Positions 17,141-25,154 of a DNA stretch of 64,000 nt are shown piece after piece (within the stretch, counting starts at the first letter, position 1; each line of letters begins with the position of its first letter). Source of the stretch: Enemella evansiae (GTDB lineage: Bacteria > Pseudomonadota > Alphaproteobacteria > Rhodobacterales > Rhodobacteraceae). The position numbers and the translations under genes were made by a program. Below the pieces are notes generated by a model that saw only the letters and a list, made by a program, of their open reading frames with translations, had not been told where the DNA came from and searched no databases. The stretch is from NCBI GenBank assembly GCA_017255395.1, contig JAFKDC010000014.1, positions 81,964 to 145,963 of the forward strand, read 5' to 3'.

Positions 17141-18267
17141 CAGCCCAGCTCCGAGATCTTGCGGGTGCCGGTGATCTCCAGCCCGTAGGCCTCGAGCCCG
17201 ACGATCTTGGGCGAGGGCGAGTTGGTCAGCAGCACCAGCTTCGACAGGCCCAGCGACGACAGGATCTGCGCGCCAAGCCCGTATTGCCGCAGTGTCTTGG
17301 GCGATACACCCTCGTTCGCGTCCAGCTTCATCGAGGTGTCGCGCAGCAGGACCACGACGCCACGGCCTTCGGCCGCCACGGCCTGCATCGCCGAGCCGAA
17401 TTCGGCAGAGCGGCCCTTGGGCCCGGTGCCCACGACATCCAGCATCGGGTCCAGCGCGTGCATCCGCACCAGCACCGGCGCATCGCCCGAAAGGTCGCCC
17501 TTGATCAGGACGATATGCTCGTCGCCGTGGCTTTCGTCGGTGTAGATCTTCATCTGCCACTCGCCGCCGAACTCGGATTGAACCGTCTCTTCGCTGCGCA
17601 CCCGCACGAGGTTGTCGTTGCGGCGGCGGTAGGCGATCAGGTCGCTGATCGTGCCGATCTTCAGCCCGTGCTTCTGCGAGAAGGCCACCAGTTCCGGCAG
17701 CCGCGCCATCGACCCGTCGTCGTTCATGATCTCGCAGATCACGCCCGCCGGGTTCAGACCGGCAAGGCGCGCGACGTCGACGGCGGCCTCTGTGTGACCG
17801 GCGCGGACCAGCACGCCGCCCTTACGGGCGCGCAGCGGAAAGACATGGCCCGGGGTCGCGATATCCTGCGCCCCCTTGCTGGCATCGATTGCGGTGGCGA
17901 CGGTGCGCGCCCGGTCGGCGGCGGAAATGCCGGTCGAAATACCCTCGCGCGCCTCGATCGAGGTGGTGAAGGCGGTTTCATGCCGCGACGAGTTGTTCGT
18001 CGACATCAGTTGCAGGCCCAGTTCGCCGATGCGCTCTTCGGTCATCGACAGGCAGATCAGCCCGCGCCCGTAGAGCGCCATGAAGTTGATCGTGTCCGGC
18101 GTCGCCCATTGCGCGGGGATCACGAGGTCGCCCTCGTTCTCGCGGTCCTCGTGGTCGACAAGGATGAACATGCGCCCGTTGCGCGCGTCCTCGATGATCT
18201 CCTCCACCGAAGAGATCGCGTCGCTCCAGCTTTCTTCGACTTGGCCGGGGGTCTCGTACTCTGCCAT
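17140..18267 (-). CDS. ribB: 3,4-dihydroxy-2-butanone 4-phosphate synthase with degenerate GTP cyclohydrolase II domain
   Basis: 375 residues. The N-terminal half (about 18-210) is a complete RibB domain: [11 protein letters not shown] with the catalytic acidic residues, [12 protein letters not shown], and a [30 protein letters not shown] region. It makes the four-carbon unit for riboflavin from ribulose 5-phosphate. The C-terminal half aligns with RibA, but the zinc-binding GDVFGSLRCDCG segment is replaced by [16 protein letters not shown], with no cysteines, so cyclohydrolase II activity is very unlikely. Such RibB-RibX hybrids are known in alphaproteobacteria. The start at 18267 (MAEYETPG) avoids a 29-residue extension without family similarity. 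ribH follows directly. Confidence 0.92.
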   Translation of the reverse strand: [375 protein letters not shown]

Positions 18268-18395
18268 GGGGCCTCCGCTAGGTTTGGCAGCGCAGATACG
18301 CCACCCGGCGCACGAAGGCCAGAGGCAACAGCGGTCAGCGACCGGCACAGACACTGTGCATCGGGCAAAAAAGCGGGGCGGTCCCGGTGTGGGGA

Positions 18396-18722
18396 TCAGT
18401 CGAAGATATCCTCGATCACGTCGAAGGCTTCATTGAAGAACCGCTGCGCCAGCCCCTTCTTCGATTTTTTCTTGCGGGATTTCTTCTTCCCCCGCCCCTC
18501 CAGCGCGCGCAGGATCTCGTCGGCGGGAGACTTCGGGCGTTTCGCGGCCTTTGCCAGGGGTGCCCTGCCCCGGCGCGTTTTGTCCGCGCCGGTCTTGAGG
18601 TTCTTCATCCGGCTCAGCGGTGCCCCGCAGGAGGCGCAGGCCAGTTCGTGCTGCACCGCGCCTTCCAGCACCAGCGCGGCGCGGGTGCCGCAGTAACAGC
18701 AGGTTGCAATCCGGGTCTGCAT
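18396..18722 (-). CDS. Zinc-ribbon protein with lysine-rich tail, function unknown
   Basis: 108 residues. Two CxxC pairs, CCYCG at about residue 8 and CASCG at about 33, form a likely zinc ribbon. A strongly basic linker (GRGKKKSRKKKSKKG) and a short amphipathic C terminus ending EDIFD follow. The basic stretch suggests nucleic-acid contact, but that is inference. I chose ATG at 18722 over the adjacent GTG at 18725. It lies between ribBA and rlmB on the same strand. Confidence 0.75.
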   Translation of the reverse strand: MQTRIATCCYCGTRAALVLEGAVQHELACASCGAPLSRMKNLKTGADKTRRGRAPLAKAAKRPKSPADEILRALEGRGKKKSRKKKSKKGLAQRFFNEAFDVIEDIFD

Positions 18723-18731
18723 CACCCCGAT

Positions 18732-19508
18732 CTAGGCGCGCGCGGCGTAGAGCGCAACGGCAGCGGCATTCGAGACATTCAGCGAGCCGAAGCCACCGGC
18801 GAAATCGATGCGCACAAGGCGATCCACGGTTTCCCTGGTCTTCGGACGCAGGCCCGGCCCCTCGGCCCCCAGCACCAGCGCGACCGGATCGGCGCGGCGG
18901 CCTTCCAGCGCCTCTTCGATGGTCACCTCGGCCTCGCCGTCGAGACCCAGCACCAGATAGCCCATGCCCTGCAGGGCCACGATGGTATCGGCAAGGTTGC
19001 GTTCGCGCAGGTAGGGCTGACGCTCCAGCGCGCCGCTTGCGGTCTTGGCCAGCGCGCCGGTTTCCGGCGCGGCGTGGTGGCGCGTGCCGATCACCGCCTG
19101 CGCGCCGAAGACCTCGGCCGAGCGCAGGATGGCGCCGACGTTATGCGGGTCGGTGACGCGGTCCAGAAGCACCAGCCGCAGGGCACCCTCGCTGGCGATG
19201 GCCACATCCTCCAGCCGCCCCCAGTCGAGCGGCCTGACCTCCAGCGCGGCGCCTTGATGGACCGAGTTCGGGTCCAGCGGCGCCTTGAAGCGGCGCGGGT
19301 CCTGTATCTCGGGCTCGATGCCAGCGGCGGTGACGGCCTCGGCCAGCTTGTCGGCGGCATTCGGGGTCAGAATCAGGTGCAGCTTCTCACGCCGGGGGTT
19401 CATCAGCGCATCGCGCACCGCATGCAGGCCGAACAGCCAGACGGTCTCTGCCGCCGAGGCCTTTTTCGCCTGTTCCTTCTCGACCACCCATTTCGGTTTC
19501 TTCGCCAT
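18732..19508 (-). CDS. rlmB: 23S rRNA 2'-O-methyltransferase, RlmB/TrmH (SpoU) family
   Basis: 258 residues. An N-terminal substrate-binding region (about 20-100, GLHAVRDALMNP) precedes the knotted SpoU methyltransferase domain. That domain shows motif 1 NVGAILRSAEVFGA, motif 2 VLGAEGPGLRP and motif 3 GSLNVSNAAAVALY. RlmB-type enzymes use S-adenosylmethionine to methylate G2251 of 23S rRNA. The start at 19508 (MAKKPKWVVEKEQ) avoids an upstream extension toward the tRNA-Tyr gene. It is divergent from tRNA-Tyr. Confidence 0.93.
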   Translation of the reverse strand: MAKKPKWVVEKEQAKKASAAETVWLFGLHAVRDALMNPRREKLHLILTPNAADKLAEAVTAAGIEPEIQDPRRFKAPLDPNSVHQGAALEVRPLDWGRLEDVAIASEGALRLVLLDRVTDPHNVGAILRSAEVFGAQAVIGTRHHAAPETGALAKTASGALERQPYLRERNLADTIVALQGMGYLVLGLDGEAEVTIEEALEGRRADPVALVLGAEGPGLRPKTRETVDRLVRIDFAGGFGSLNVSNAAAVALYAARA

Positions 19509-19637
19509 GATCAGACCCTTTCCGCCGGACCCATGCCTTCGCACCGAAAGAGGCGCTTTGCCAAGAGAATTTCCGGTTGACGGGGATTTTGGCCCCCTGT
19601 AATGACCCCCCACGCCGGACAATTCCCGGCGCCCGGT

Positions 19638-19721
19638 GGGCGACAGGCCGCAAGGTGTGGCAGGGGACTGTAACTCCCTCGAGGCGACTCACGCCTGGTT
19701 CGATTCCAGGGTCGCCCACCA
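19638..19721 (+). tRNA. tRNA-Tyr (GTA)
   Basis: Acceptor GGGCGAC pairs with GTCGCCC. The D arm is GCC-n9-GGC, the anticodon loop CTGTAAC gives GTA, and there is a long class II variable arm. The T arm is CCTGG-TTCGATT-CCAGG and an encoded ACCA ends the gene at 19721. Confidence 0.96.
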
Positions 19722-19996
19722 TTCTTACAGATATAGCATTGAAATCGTGATGAAACCGCGCCGGGTAGACCGCGCGCGTGTCATCCTTGCCTCCTGCCCA
19801 TGGGAGCCGTGCTCCCCTTTTCAGAGGCAGACTGCAAGCCGGTCAGTCGGACAATGCCGGGGTCGGGCGGTCTCAATCCCGGATCACGAGAGGGCCACTG
19901 CCAACCCCGACAGGTGCAACTGGGTGAAGGCCCCGGTTCCGGGACGCGCGCAGGCTGGCCGCGCAGCGCCCCGGGCAGACGCGGCGGGATACGCGG

Positions 19997-20473
19997 TCAG
20001 GCGGCGGCTTCGCGGCAGGCGCGGCAAAGGCCCAGAGCCTCGACCGCCACCCGCTCGACCGCGAAACCGACCTCTGCCCCGGCCTCGCGCACCGCCGCCG
20101 TGGCGGCGCGGCCCGGCGCCTCGACCACCGTGTCGCAGGCGGTGCAGATCAGGAAACAGGGGGCGTGGCGCTCTCCGGGGCGACCGCAGGCGATGAAGGC
20201 ATTCAGCCGTTCGACCCGATGCGCCAGCCCGTTCGCCACGAGGAAATCCAGCGCCCGGTAGGCCACCGGCGGCTGCGAGCCAAAACCGCCCTCGCGCAGC
20301 CGGTCCAGCACCTCGTAGGCCCCCAGCGCGCGGTGCTCTTCCAGCAGCACCTCGAGCGCACGGCGCCGCACGGGGGTGAATTGCAGGCCCTTTTCGGAGC
20401 AGGTGTCCTCGGCGGCACGCATCGCGTCGGCGATGCAGGTCCCGTGATCGTGCTGCTCGAATCCCTGAAGCAT
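19997..20473 (-). CDS. zur: Fur-family metal regulator, probably Zur
   Basis: 158 residues. An N-terminal winged helix (about 15-85, FTPVRRRALEVLLEEHRALGAYEVLDRL) precedes a dimerisation/metal domain with CTAC near residue 110 and CRAC near the C terminus. These two CxxC pairs form the structural zinc site. The early HDHGTC segment and lack of the Fur-type HHDH run favour Zur over Fur. It would repress zinc-uptake genes, but no znuABC lies in the window. I chose ATG at 20473 (MLQGFEQHDHG). Assignment between Zur and another Fur paralogue is by resemblance only. Confidence 0.8.
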   Translation of the reverse strand: MLQGFEQHDHGTCIADAMRAAEDTCSEKGLQFTPVRRRALEVLLEEHRALGAYEVLDRLREGGFGSQPPVAYRALDFLVANGLAHRVERLNAFIACGRPGERHAPCFLICTACDTVVEAPGRAATAAVREAGAEVGFAVERVAVEALGLCRACREAAA

Positions 20474-20491
20474 GGCGACCCCTTCCCTTGC

Positions 20492-20508
20492 GATACAGTA
20501 TAACACCA
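20492..20508. promoter_or_regulatory. AT-rich dyad-like site upstream of zur
   Basis: Just upstream of the regulator the minus strand reads GTGTTATACTGTATCG, an imperfect dyad that includes a TATACT -10-like hexamer. It resembles alphaproteobacterial Zur boxes of the GTTATA-n-TATAAC type, which would imply autoregulation. The match is imperfect. Confidence 0.3.
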
Positions 20509-20660
20509 TAACCGCTTTACAGGGGCGCCGACAAGGCCGGGCCCGATCCCGCGGTGCGCCTGCGGCGCGCATCCCCTCTTGGGGGCGAGGCCCCCAAACC
20601 CCCGTTGCCGCCCCGCGCCGCGGGCGGGGCTTGCGTCACACGATGCCCCCGTTGCGACGG

Positions 20661-20690
20661 CGTCCAGAGGTATTTGCGGGACCAGAGAAG
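20661..20690 (-). repeat. Dispersed intergenic element, copy 3
   Basis: On the minus strand CTTCTCTGGTCCCGC is followed by AAATACCTCTGGACG. A GGGGGC-n-GCCCCC stem lies about 70 bases to the left. It lies in the 236-base gap between pxpA and the Zur-like gene. Confidence 0.65.
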
Positions 20691-20709
20691 CCCCGGGGCG
20701 GGGCGGGCC

Positions 20710-21489
20710 TCAGGCGAAGCGCCCCCGGCGACCACAGAAGGCGGCAAGCGTGATGCCCTCTGCTTCGAGCCGCGCCCGGACCGCGCGGGCCATGGCCAGC
20801 GCCGTGGCGCCGTCGCCGTGCAGGCAGACGGTGTCCACCGGGGCGGGGATCGGCGCGCCCTCGTCTGGCAGGATCGCGCCCGCGCGGACCATGCGGGCGA
20901 CCCGGTCCGCCGCCTCTTCAGGGTCGTGGATCACCGCGCCCGGGCGGCTGCGGTCTACCAGCGTGGCGTCAGCGTTGTAGGCCCGGTCGGCAAAGATCTC
21001 GCCCGCCCAGGGGCAGCCCAAAGCCTCGGCCGCGCGCTGTTGCGCCGTCGCCGCCAGAACCATGACAATGACCTCCGGCGCGACCTCCTGGGCGGCACCG
21101 TAGCAGGCGCGCGCCAGCCCCTCGTCCTCGGAGGCCATGTTGGACAGCGCGCCGTGCAGTTTCAGGTGGCGCACCCTGCCGCCCGAGGCCCGCGCCATGG
21201 CCTGCGCGGCGCCCAACTGGTACTGCACGAGATGGCGCAGCGTGGCCTCTGGCAGGTGCATGCGGCGGCGGCCAAAGCCCTGCAGGTCGGCAAAGCCGGG
21301 GTGCGCGCCGATGCCCACGCCCCGGGCCACGGCCCCGGACATGGTCGCGGCCATGACGTCCGGATCGCCCGCGTGCAGCCCGCAGGCGACATTGGCGGAG
21401 GTCACAACCTCCAGCAGGGCCGCGTCCTGCCCCATCACCCAGGGACCAAAGCTTTCGCCCATGTCGGCGTTCAGGTCGACGGTCTTCAT
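20710..21489 (-). CDS. pxpA: 5-oxoprolinase subunit PxpA (LamB/YcsF family)
   Basis: 259 residues. With PxpB and PxpC it hydrolyses 5-oxoproline (pyroglutamate) to glutamate using ATP. Diagnostic segments are VDLNADMGESFG at the N terminus, SANVACGLHAGDPDVM, GIGAHPGF, LKLHGAL and EIFADRAYNADATLVDRSRPGA-type text in the C-terminal half. It ends the pxpB-pxpC-pxpA run; its ATG overlaps the pxpC stop (ATGA). A 1.8-kb frame that merges it with upstream bases is a shadow of pxpC read out of frame. Confidence 0.94.
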   Translation of the reverse strand: MKTVDLNADMGESFGPWVMGQDAALLEVVTSANVACGLHAGDPDVMAATMSGAVARGVGIGAHPGFADLQGFGRRRMHLPEATLRHLVQYQLGAAQAMARASGGRVRHLKLHGALSNMASEDEGLARACYGAAQEVAPEVIVMVLAATAQQRAAEALGCPWAGEIFADRAYNADATLVDRSRPGAVIHDPEEAADRVARMVRAGAILPDEGAPIPAPVDTVCLHGDGATALAMARAVRARLEAEGITLAAFCGRRGRFA

Positions 21490-22493
21490 GACAGCTCCTC
21501 TCCGGCGGTGACGCCGCTGATCAGGGTATGGGTCAGGAGGTCCGGCACATCGCGCGGATGGCGGACCAGCGGCGTTGCCAGCCCCGGCAGCGCGGCCAGA
21601 TGGCGGCGCAGGCGCGCCTCGGCCTCCAGTGCCTCGGGGCGACTGACGAAGCGGAAGCGCAGCCGGGCGCCGGGCCCGGCCTGCGCCGCGCGCGGCAGGT
21701 CGGCGGGGATCACCGTGCCGATGCGCGGGTAGCCCCCGGTGGTCTGGCATTCCGCCAGCAAGAGGTAGGGCGCGCCGTCGCCGGGGATCTGGAGGTCGCC
21801 TGGGGTGATGGCCTCGGAGAGGATGCTTTGACCCGAGGACAGGCCAAAGCCGCCGCCCCCCGGTGTCAGGCGCACCCCCATGCGGTTGCCGCGAGCGTCG
21901 CGGGTGAAGGTTTCGGCCTCGAAGCGGGCGCGCTCGGCTTCGGGAAAGAGTTCGGTCTGCAGGCCGGGCAGGACGCGCAGCGTGCCACCGCCGAAGCGGT
22001 CGTCGGGCGGCAGGCACAGCCCCGTCGGCCCGCCCCGGTCGGGGGCGAGCGGCAGGCGGTCTCCGGCCTCGAGCGCCCGCCCCAGCCCCGCCGCCAGATG
22101 GGCCGAGACCGCCCCCAGCATCGGGGGCAGGTCGAAGCCGCCGCCGAGGGTCAGCATGCCGCAGGTGCCCGTGCTGCCGCCGTCGATGCGCAGCACCGCC
22201 CCGGCGGGCAGCGCATGCGAGGCGTTCCACGCGAGCGGCGCGCCATCCACCGAGGCCCGCATCGGCGCGCCGGTCAGGGCGATGCGCAGCGGCACCCCGG
22301 CCCGAAAGCGCCCGCCCATGCCGATCATCTCCAGCGCCGCGCCCGGCGGCTGGCGCAGCAGCGCCGCGCCCTCGGCAAGCGCCAGACGGTCCAGCGCGCC
22401 ACCGCGCGACAGGCCCTGCGCAAGGTAGCCCGGGCGGCCCGCATCCTGCAGGGTGACGCCCGGCCCGGCCGAAAGGATCTCCAGCACGCTCAT
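21486..22493 (-). CDS. pxpC: 5-oxoprolinase subunit PxpC (biotin-dependent carboxyltransferase-like)
   Basis: 335 residues of the KipA/PxpC family, which resembles the urea-amidolyase carboxyltransferase domain. Seen: GPGVTLQDAGRPGYLAQGLSRGGALD at the N terminus, then RMGVRLTP and an ECQTTGGYPRIGTV segment near residue 235-250, all typical. It is the middle gene of the oxoprolinase operon, 43 bases after pxpB and overlapping pxpA by 4 bases. The role is cytosolic conversion of pyroglutamate formed by spontaneous cyclisation of glutamine or glutamate. Confidence 0.93.
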   Translation of the reverse strand: MSVLEILSAGPGVTLQDAGRPGYLAQGLSRGGALDRLALAEGAALLRQPPGAALEMIGMGGRFRAGVPLRIALTGAPMRASVDGAPLAWNASHALPAGAVLRIDGGSTGTCGMLTLGGGFDLPPMLGAVSAHLAAGLGRALEAGDRLPLAPDRGGPTGLCLPPDDRFGGGTLRVLPGLQTELFPEAERARFEAETFTRDARGNRMGVRLTPGGGGFGLSSGQSILSEAITPGDLQIPGDGAPYLLLAECQTTGGYPRIGTVIPADLPRAAQAGPGARLRFRFVSRPEALEAEARLRRHLAALPGLATPLVRHPRDVPDLLTHTLISGVTAGEELS

Positions 22494-22536
22494 GCCCCAC
22501 CCTTCCGGTGGCGTGGCGGGGCTGTGCCCGGCGCGG

Positions 22537-23274
22537 TCATGTCAGCGGCTCGGCTGTGATGCCGTCCTCTTTGGCCGCCCCCATGGCCTCGAAGGCGGCG
22601 CGGTCGATGGCCGGAAAACGCACCGCGTCGCCGGGGCGCAGCAGGAAGGGCTCTGCCGTCCCGGGCCGGAAGAGGCGCGCATGGGTCTGCCCGACATGGC
22701 GCCAGCCGGTGGGGGTGGAGACCGAGAACAGCACCATCTGCCGGATCGCCACCACCAGCGCGCCCACCGGCACCTGCGGGGTCAGGCCGGTCTGGCGCGG
22801 GATGTCCCAGGCCTCGGGCAATGTGCCGAGATAGGGCTGGCCCGGCGCGAAGCCGATGGTCGTCACCCGCAGCGGCGCCTGCGACAACTGGTCGATGGCC
22901 TCGGCCTGTGACAGGCCCGCAAGCGCGGCGGCCTCGGCCAGTTGCGGGGCGCGGTCGGTGCCGTAGAGCGTGGGGATGTGCAGGAGCCGCCGCCCCTCTG
23001 GCAGCGGCGCGGCGTACCAGTCCTGCGCGGCGAGCCGCTGGCGCAGCTCTGCCGTCAGCCGCTCCAGCGGCAGGTGCAGCGGATCGAAGCGCAACTGGGT
23101 GGAGACCAGCGCGGTCGAGACCTCTTCGACGGCCTCCGGCGGATCGCTTTCCAGCGCCGCGCGGAAGGCCAGCGCTGCGCGGTTGGCCGGCTCGGTCAGG
23201 GTATCGGCAAACCGCACGAGCACCCCGTCGAGGCCGAGGGGATCGATGCGCGGGAATGTGTCGGCGGCAGTCAT
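22537..23274 (-). CDS. pxpB: 5-oxoprolinase subunit PxpB (KipI family)
   Basis: 245 residues of the allophanate hydrolase subunit 1-like fold. The signature TIGFAPGQPYLGTLP lies near residue 150, followed by VPVGALVVAIRQMVLFSVSTPTGWRHVG. The start is placed at 23274 (MTAADTFPRIDPLG). The longer frame from 23553 extends through a repeat-bearing gap and lacks family similarity. It is the promoter-proximal gene of pxpBCA. Confidence 0.92.
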   Translation of the reverse strand: MTAADTFPRIDPLGLDGVLVRFADTLTEPANRAALAFRAALESDPPEAVEEVSTALVSTQLRFDPLHLPLERLTAELRQRLAAQDWYAAPLPEGRRLLHIPTLYGTDRAPQLAEAAALAGLSQAEAIDQLSQAPLRVTTIGFAPGQPYLGTLPEAWDIPRQTGLTPQVPVGALVVAIRQMVLFSVSTPTGWRHVGQTHARLFRPGTAEPFLLRPGDAVRFPAIDRAAFEAMGAAKEDGITAEPLT

Positions 23275-23724
23275 ACGGTCATGGGGATCACAGCGCGGCG
23301 GGGCTGTCCAGAGGGCGGGTCCGGGTCGGGAGTTCAGGAACGGCAGGGCAAGGGGCCGGGTTGGGGCGGCAGGGCCTGTGGGTTGGAGCGGCGCATCGGG
23401 ACACTGGTCGGGGTGTTGATTTCGGGGTTGCCCGCACGGGCTCGGCAGCCTGTCGAGAGATCGGCCCAAGTGTGACGGCTGGCAGTGCAGGCCGCAGAGT
23501 TGAGGGGCCCCTGCCCCCGGCCTGCGACCCCCCGAGGTATTTTCAAAGCCCAAGAAGACGGGAATGGCGCCTTGCCGGGGTGCGGCGCACCGGATGTCCT
23601 CGCGGAGGGGTTCGTGGCGTGTTTTGCCTCTGGCCGCGCGAGTCGCGGGCCGGGCGCGGGAGCAGGCGGTGAAGCCTGGCCCCGCCCGGGCTCCGCCTGT
23701 TGCGCGGCGCGCCCGGGCCCGTGA
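23275..23724. other. 450-base gap between pxpB and the class V PLP enzyme
   Basis: No supported gene. The gap is GC-rich and low in codon bias, and holds copy 4 of the dispersed element. A promoter for pxpBCA should lie in its left part but no clear hexamers are seen. Confidence 0.5.
23529..23557 (-). repeat. Dispersed intergenic element, copy 4
   Basis: On the minus strand CTTCTTGGGCTTTG is followed by AAAATACCTCGGGGGG. A GGCCTG and GGGGC-rich stem region adjoins at 23505-23528. It lies between the PLP enzyme and pxpB, in the direction of transcription. Confidence 0.7.
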
Positions 23725-24972
23725 TCAGGCGGCGATCTGCTGCATCGCCGTCAGGAAGGCGCGGACCTCGTCGGCGCTGTTGTAATGCGCCATCGAGACG
23801 CGGATGCAATCGGCCTGCCCCAGCGGTTCCAGCACGTTGCCCGAATAGTGGTCGGCCTTGCGGGTATGGGTGCGGATGCCCGCCTCGTTCAGGGCGGTAA
23901 CGATCTGCGGCGAGGGCACGCCCTCTTTCCAGAAGCTCACGAGGCCTTCGCGCGCCGCATTGTCGGCGCCGCCGACGATCTGGACGCCGGGCAGACTGGC
24001 GAGACCGGCGAGGTTGTCCACCCCATGCACCATCATCTGCGCCAGCGCCGCCTCGTGGTCGTGGATCGCGCGACCCGCCGCCTCGATCCGGGCGCGGCGG
24101 TCGGTCTCGTCCGAGACCTCTCCGCCCAGCCAGTCGAAGTAGGAAACCACCTCGCGGAAGGTGGCATAGGCGCCGGTGTCGCGGGTGCCCAGTTCCCACT
24201 GGCCCTCGGGCGCGCCGATCAGCGCGTCATGGGCCAGCGCGGTCAGCCTATCCGAGGCCCATGCGATGCCGTAGCCGTGGCGCGAGAAGACCTTGTAGGG
24301 CGAGATCACGTAGCCGTCGACATCCGCCGCCTGAAGGTCGATGCCGCCGTGGCAGGCGTGCTGGATGCCGTCCACGATGATCAGCGCGTCCGGCGCCGTG
24401 GCGCGGATCGCCCCCGCGATGGCGGCCAGGTCCATGCCCATGCCGGTCACCGGCGAGGTATGCAGGATGGTCGCCACGGCGGTGTCCTTGGTGACCTTGG
24501 CCGCATAGGCCTCTGCCGAGACGGTGCCGGTGGCGTCGTCGTGCTTGATCAGCACGTGTTCGCGGCCCGCCTGCGCCGACCAGCGCGCGGCGGCGCTGCG
24601 CGAGGCGGGATGTTCCAGCGTCGAGCCCAGCACCGGGCCGGGGCGCGCGCCGAGGCAGGCGTCGCGGATCAGGCGGAACAGCAGTTCCGTGCCGCTCTCG
24701 CCAAACAGCACCTTGCCGCCCTCGGCGTTGAAGAACTCGGCCACATCGGCGCGGGCGCCGTCGATGACCTCTTGCAGGGCCTTGGCAGCGGGATTGTCAC
24801 GGCCCTGGTTGTCGGGGATCGCGGCAAAAAGCGCCGAGGTCTCGACCACCGCGTTCAGCGTCAGCGCGCCGCCGGCGTTCTCGAAGAAGACGCGCGGGCC
24901 GGTGAAGGGGCATGTGCCGACGTGGGCAAAGCGTGAACGGATCTCGGACAGCAGCTCGGGGGAGAAGGTCAA
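23725..24972 (-). CDS. Class V aminotransferase / cysteine desulfurase-like PLP enzyme
   Basis: 415 residues, fold type I PLP enzyme. Seen: PRVFFENAGGALTLNAVVE at the N terminus, a VDGIQHACHGGIDLQAADVD stretch containing the PLP-aspartate, and YVISPYKVFSRHGYGIAWA with the Schiff-base lysine at SPYK. These match the cysteine-desulfurase-like or kynureninase-like branch, but I cannot fix the substrate. The best start is a TTG at 24972, which has AAAGGAAA 8 bases upstream and overlaps the yacG stop (TTGA). There is no in-frame ATG in a suitable place. It is therefore translationally coupled to yacG at the end of the maf-RNase-yacG run. Confidence 0.85.
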   Translation of the reverse strand: MTFSPELLSEIRSRFAHVGTCPFTGPRVFFENAGGALTLNAVVETSALFAAIPDNQGRDNPAAKALQEVIDGARADVAEFFNAEGGKVLFGESGTELLFRLIRDACLGARPGPVLGSTLEHPASRSAAARWSAQAGREHVLIKHDDATGTVSAEAYAAKVTKDTAVATILHTSPVTGMGMDLAAIAGAIRATAPDALIIVDGIQHACHGGIDLQAADVDGYVISPYKVFSRHGYGIAWASDRLTALAHDALIGAPEGQWELGTRDTGAYATFREVVSYFDWLGGEVSDETDRRARIEAAGRAIHDHEAALAQMMVHGVDNLAGLASLPGVQIVGGADNAAREGLVSFWKEGVPSPQIVTALNEAGIRTHTRKADHYSGNVLEPLGQADCIRVSMAHYNSADEVRAFLTAMQQIAA

Positions 24973-25154
24973 TGCGGTTTCCTTTGTTCTTCGCGAAGGA
25001 CGGCCTCTGCCGCCTCTTCCATGTCTTCGGGATCGTCCGAGGGGATGGCATAGCTGCCCGTCATCCAGCGTGCGAGATCGACATCCGCGCAGCGTTTGGA
25101 GCAGAAGGGGCGGAATTCGGTCACGGCCTTGCGCTGGCAGATCGGGCAGCTCAC
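24969..25154 (-). CDS. yacG: DNA gyrase inhibitor YacG
   Basis: 61 residues with the YacG zinc motif: CPIC at residues 3-6 and FCSKRCADVDLARWM at about 17-31, giving a Cys4 site. YacG binds GyrB and blocks DNA binding in E. coli. The start overlaps the RNase E/G stop (ATGA), and the stop overlaps the TTG start of the next gene. It is part of a tight maf, RNase E/G, yacG cluster. Confidence 0.93.
   Translation of the reverse strand: MSCPICQRKAVTEFRPFCSKRCADVDLARWMTGSYAIPSDDPEDMEEAAEAVLREEQRKPH

Noticed and set aside
18268..18395. An FMN riboswitch upstream of ribBA
   Set aside because: The gap is only 128 bases and I see no conserved RFN-type stems.
20710..22500. A 596-codon frame covering pxpA and most of pxpC
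   Set aside because: Only the last 259 codons are real (PxpA); the rest reads pxpC out of frame.
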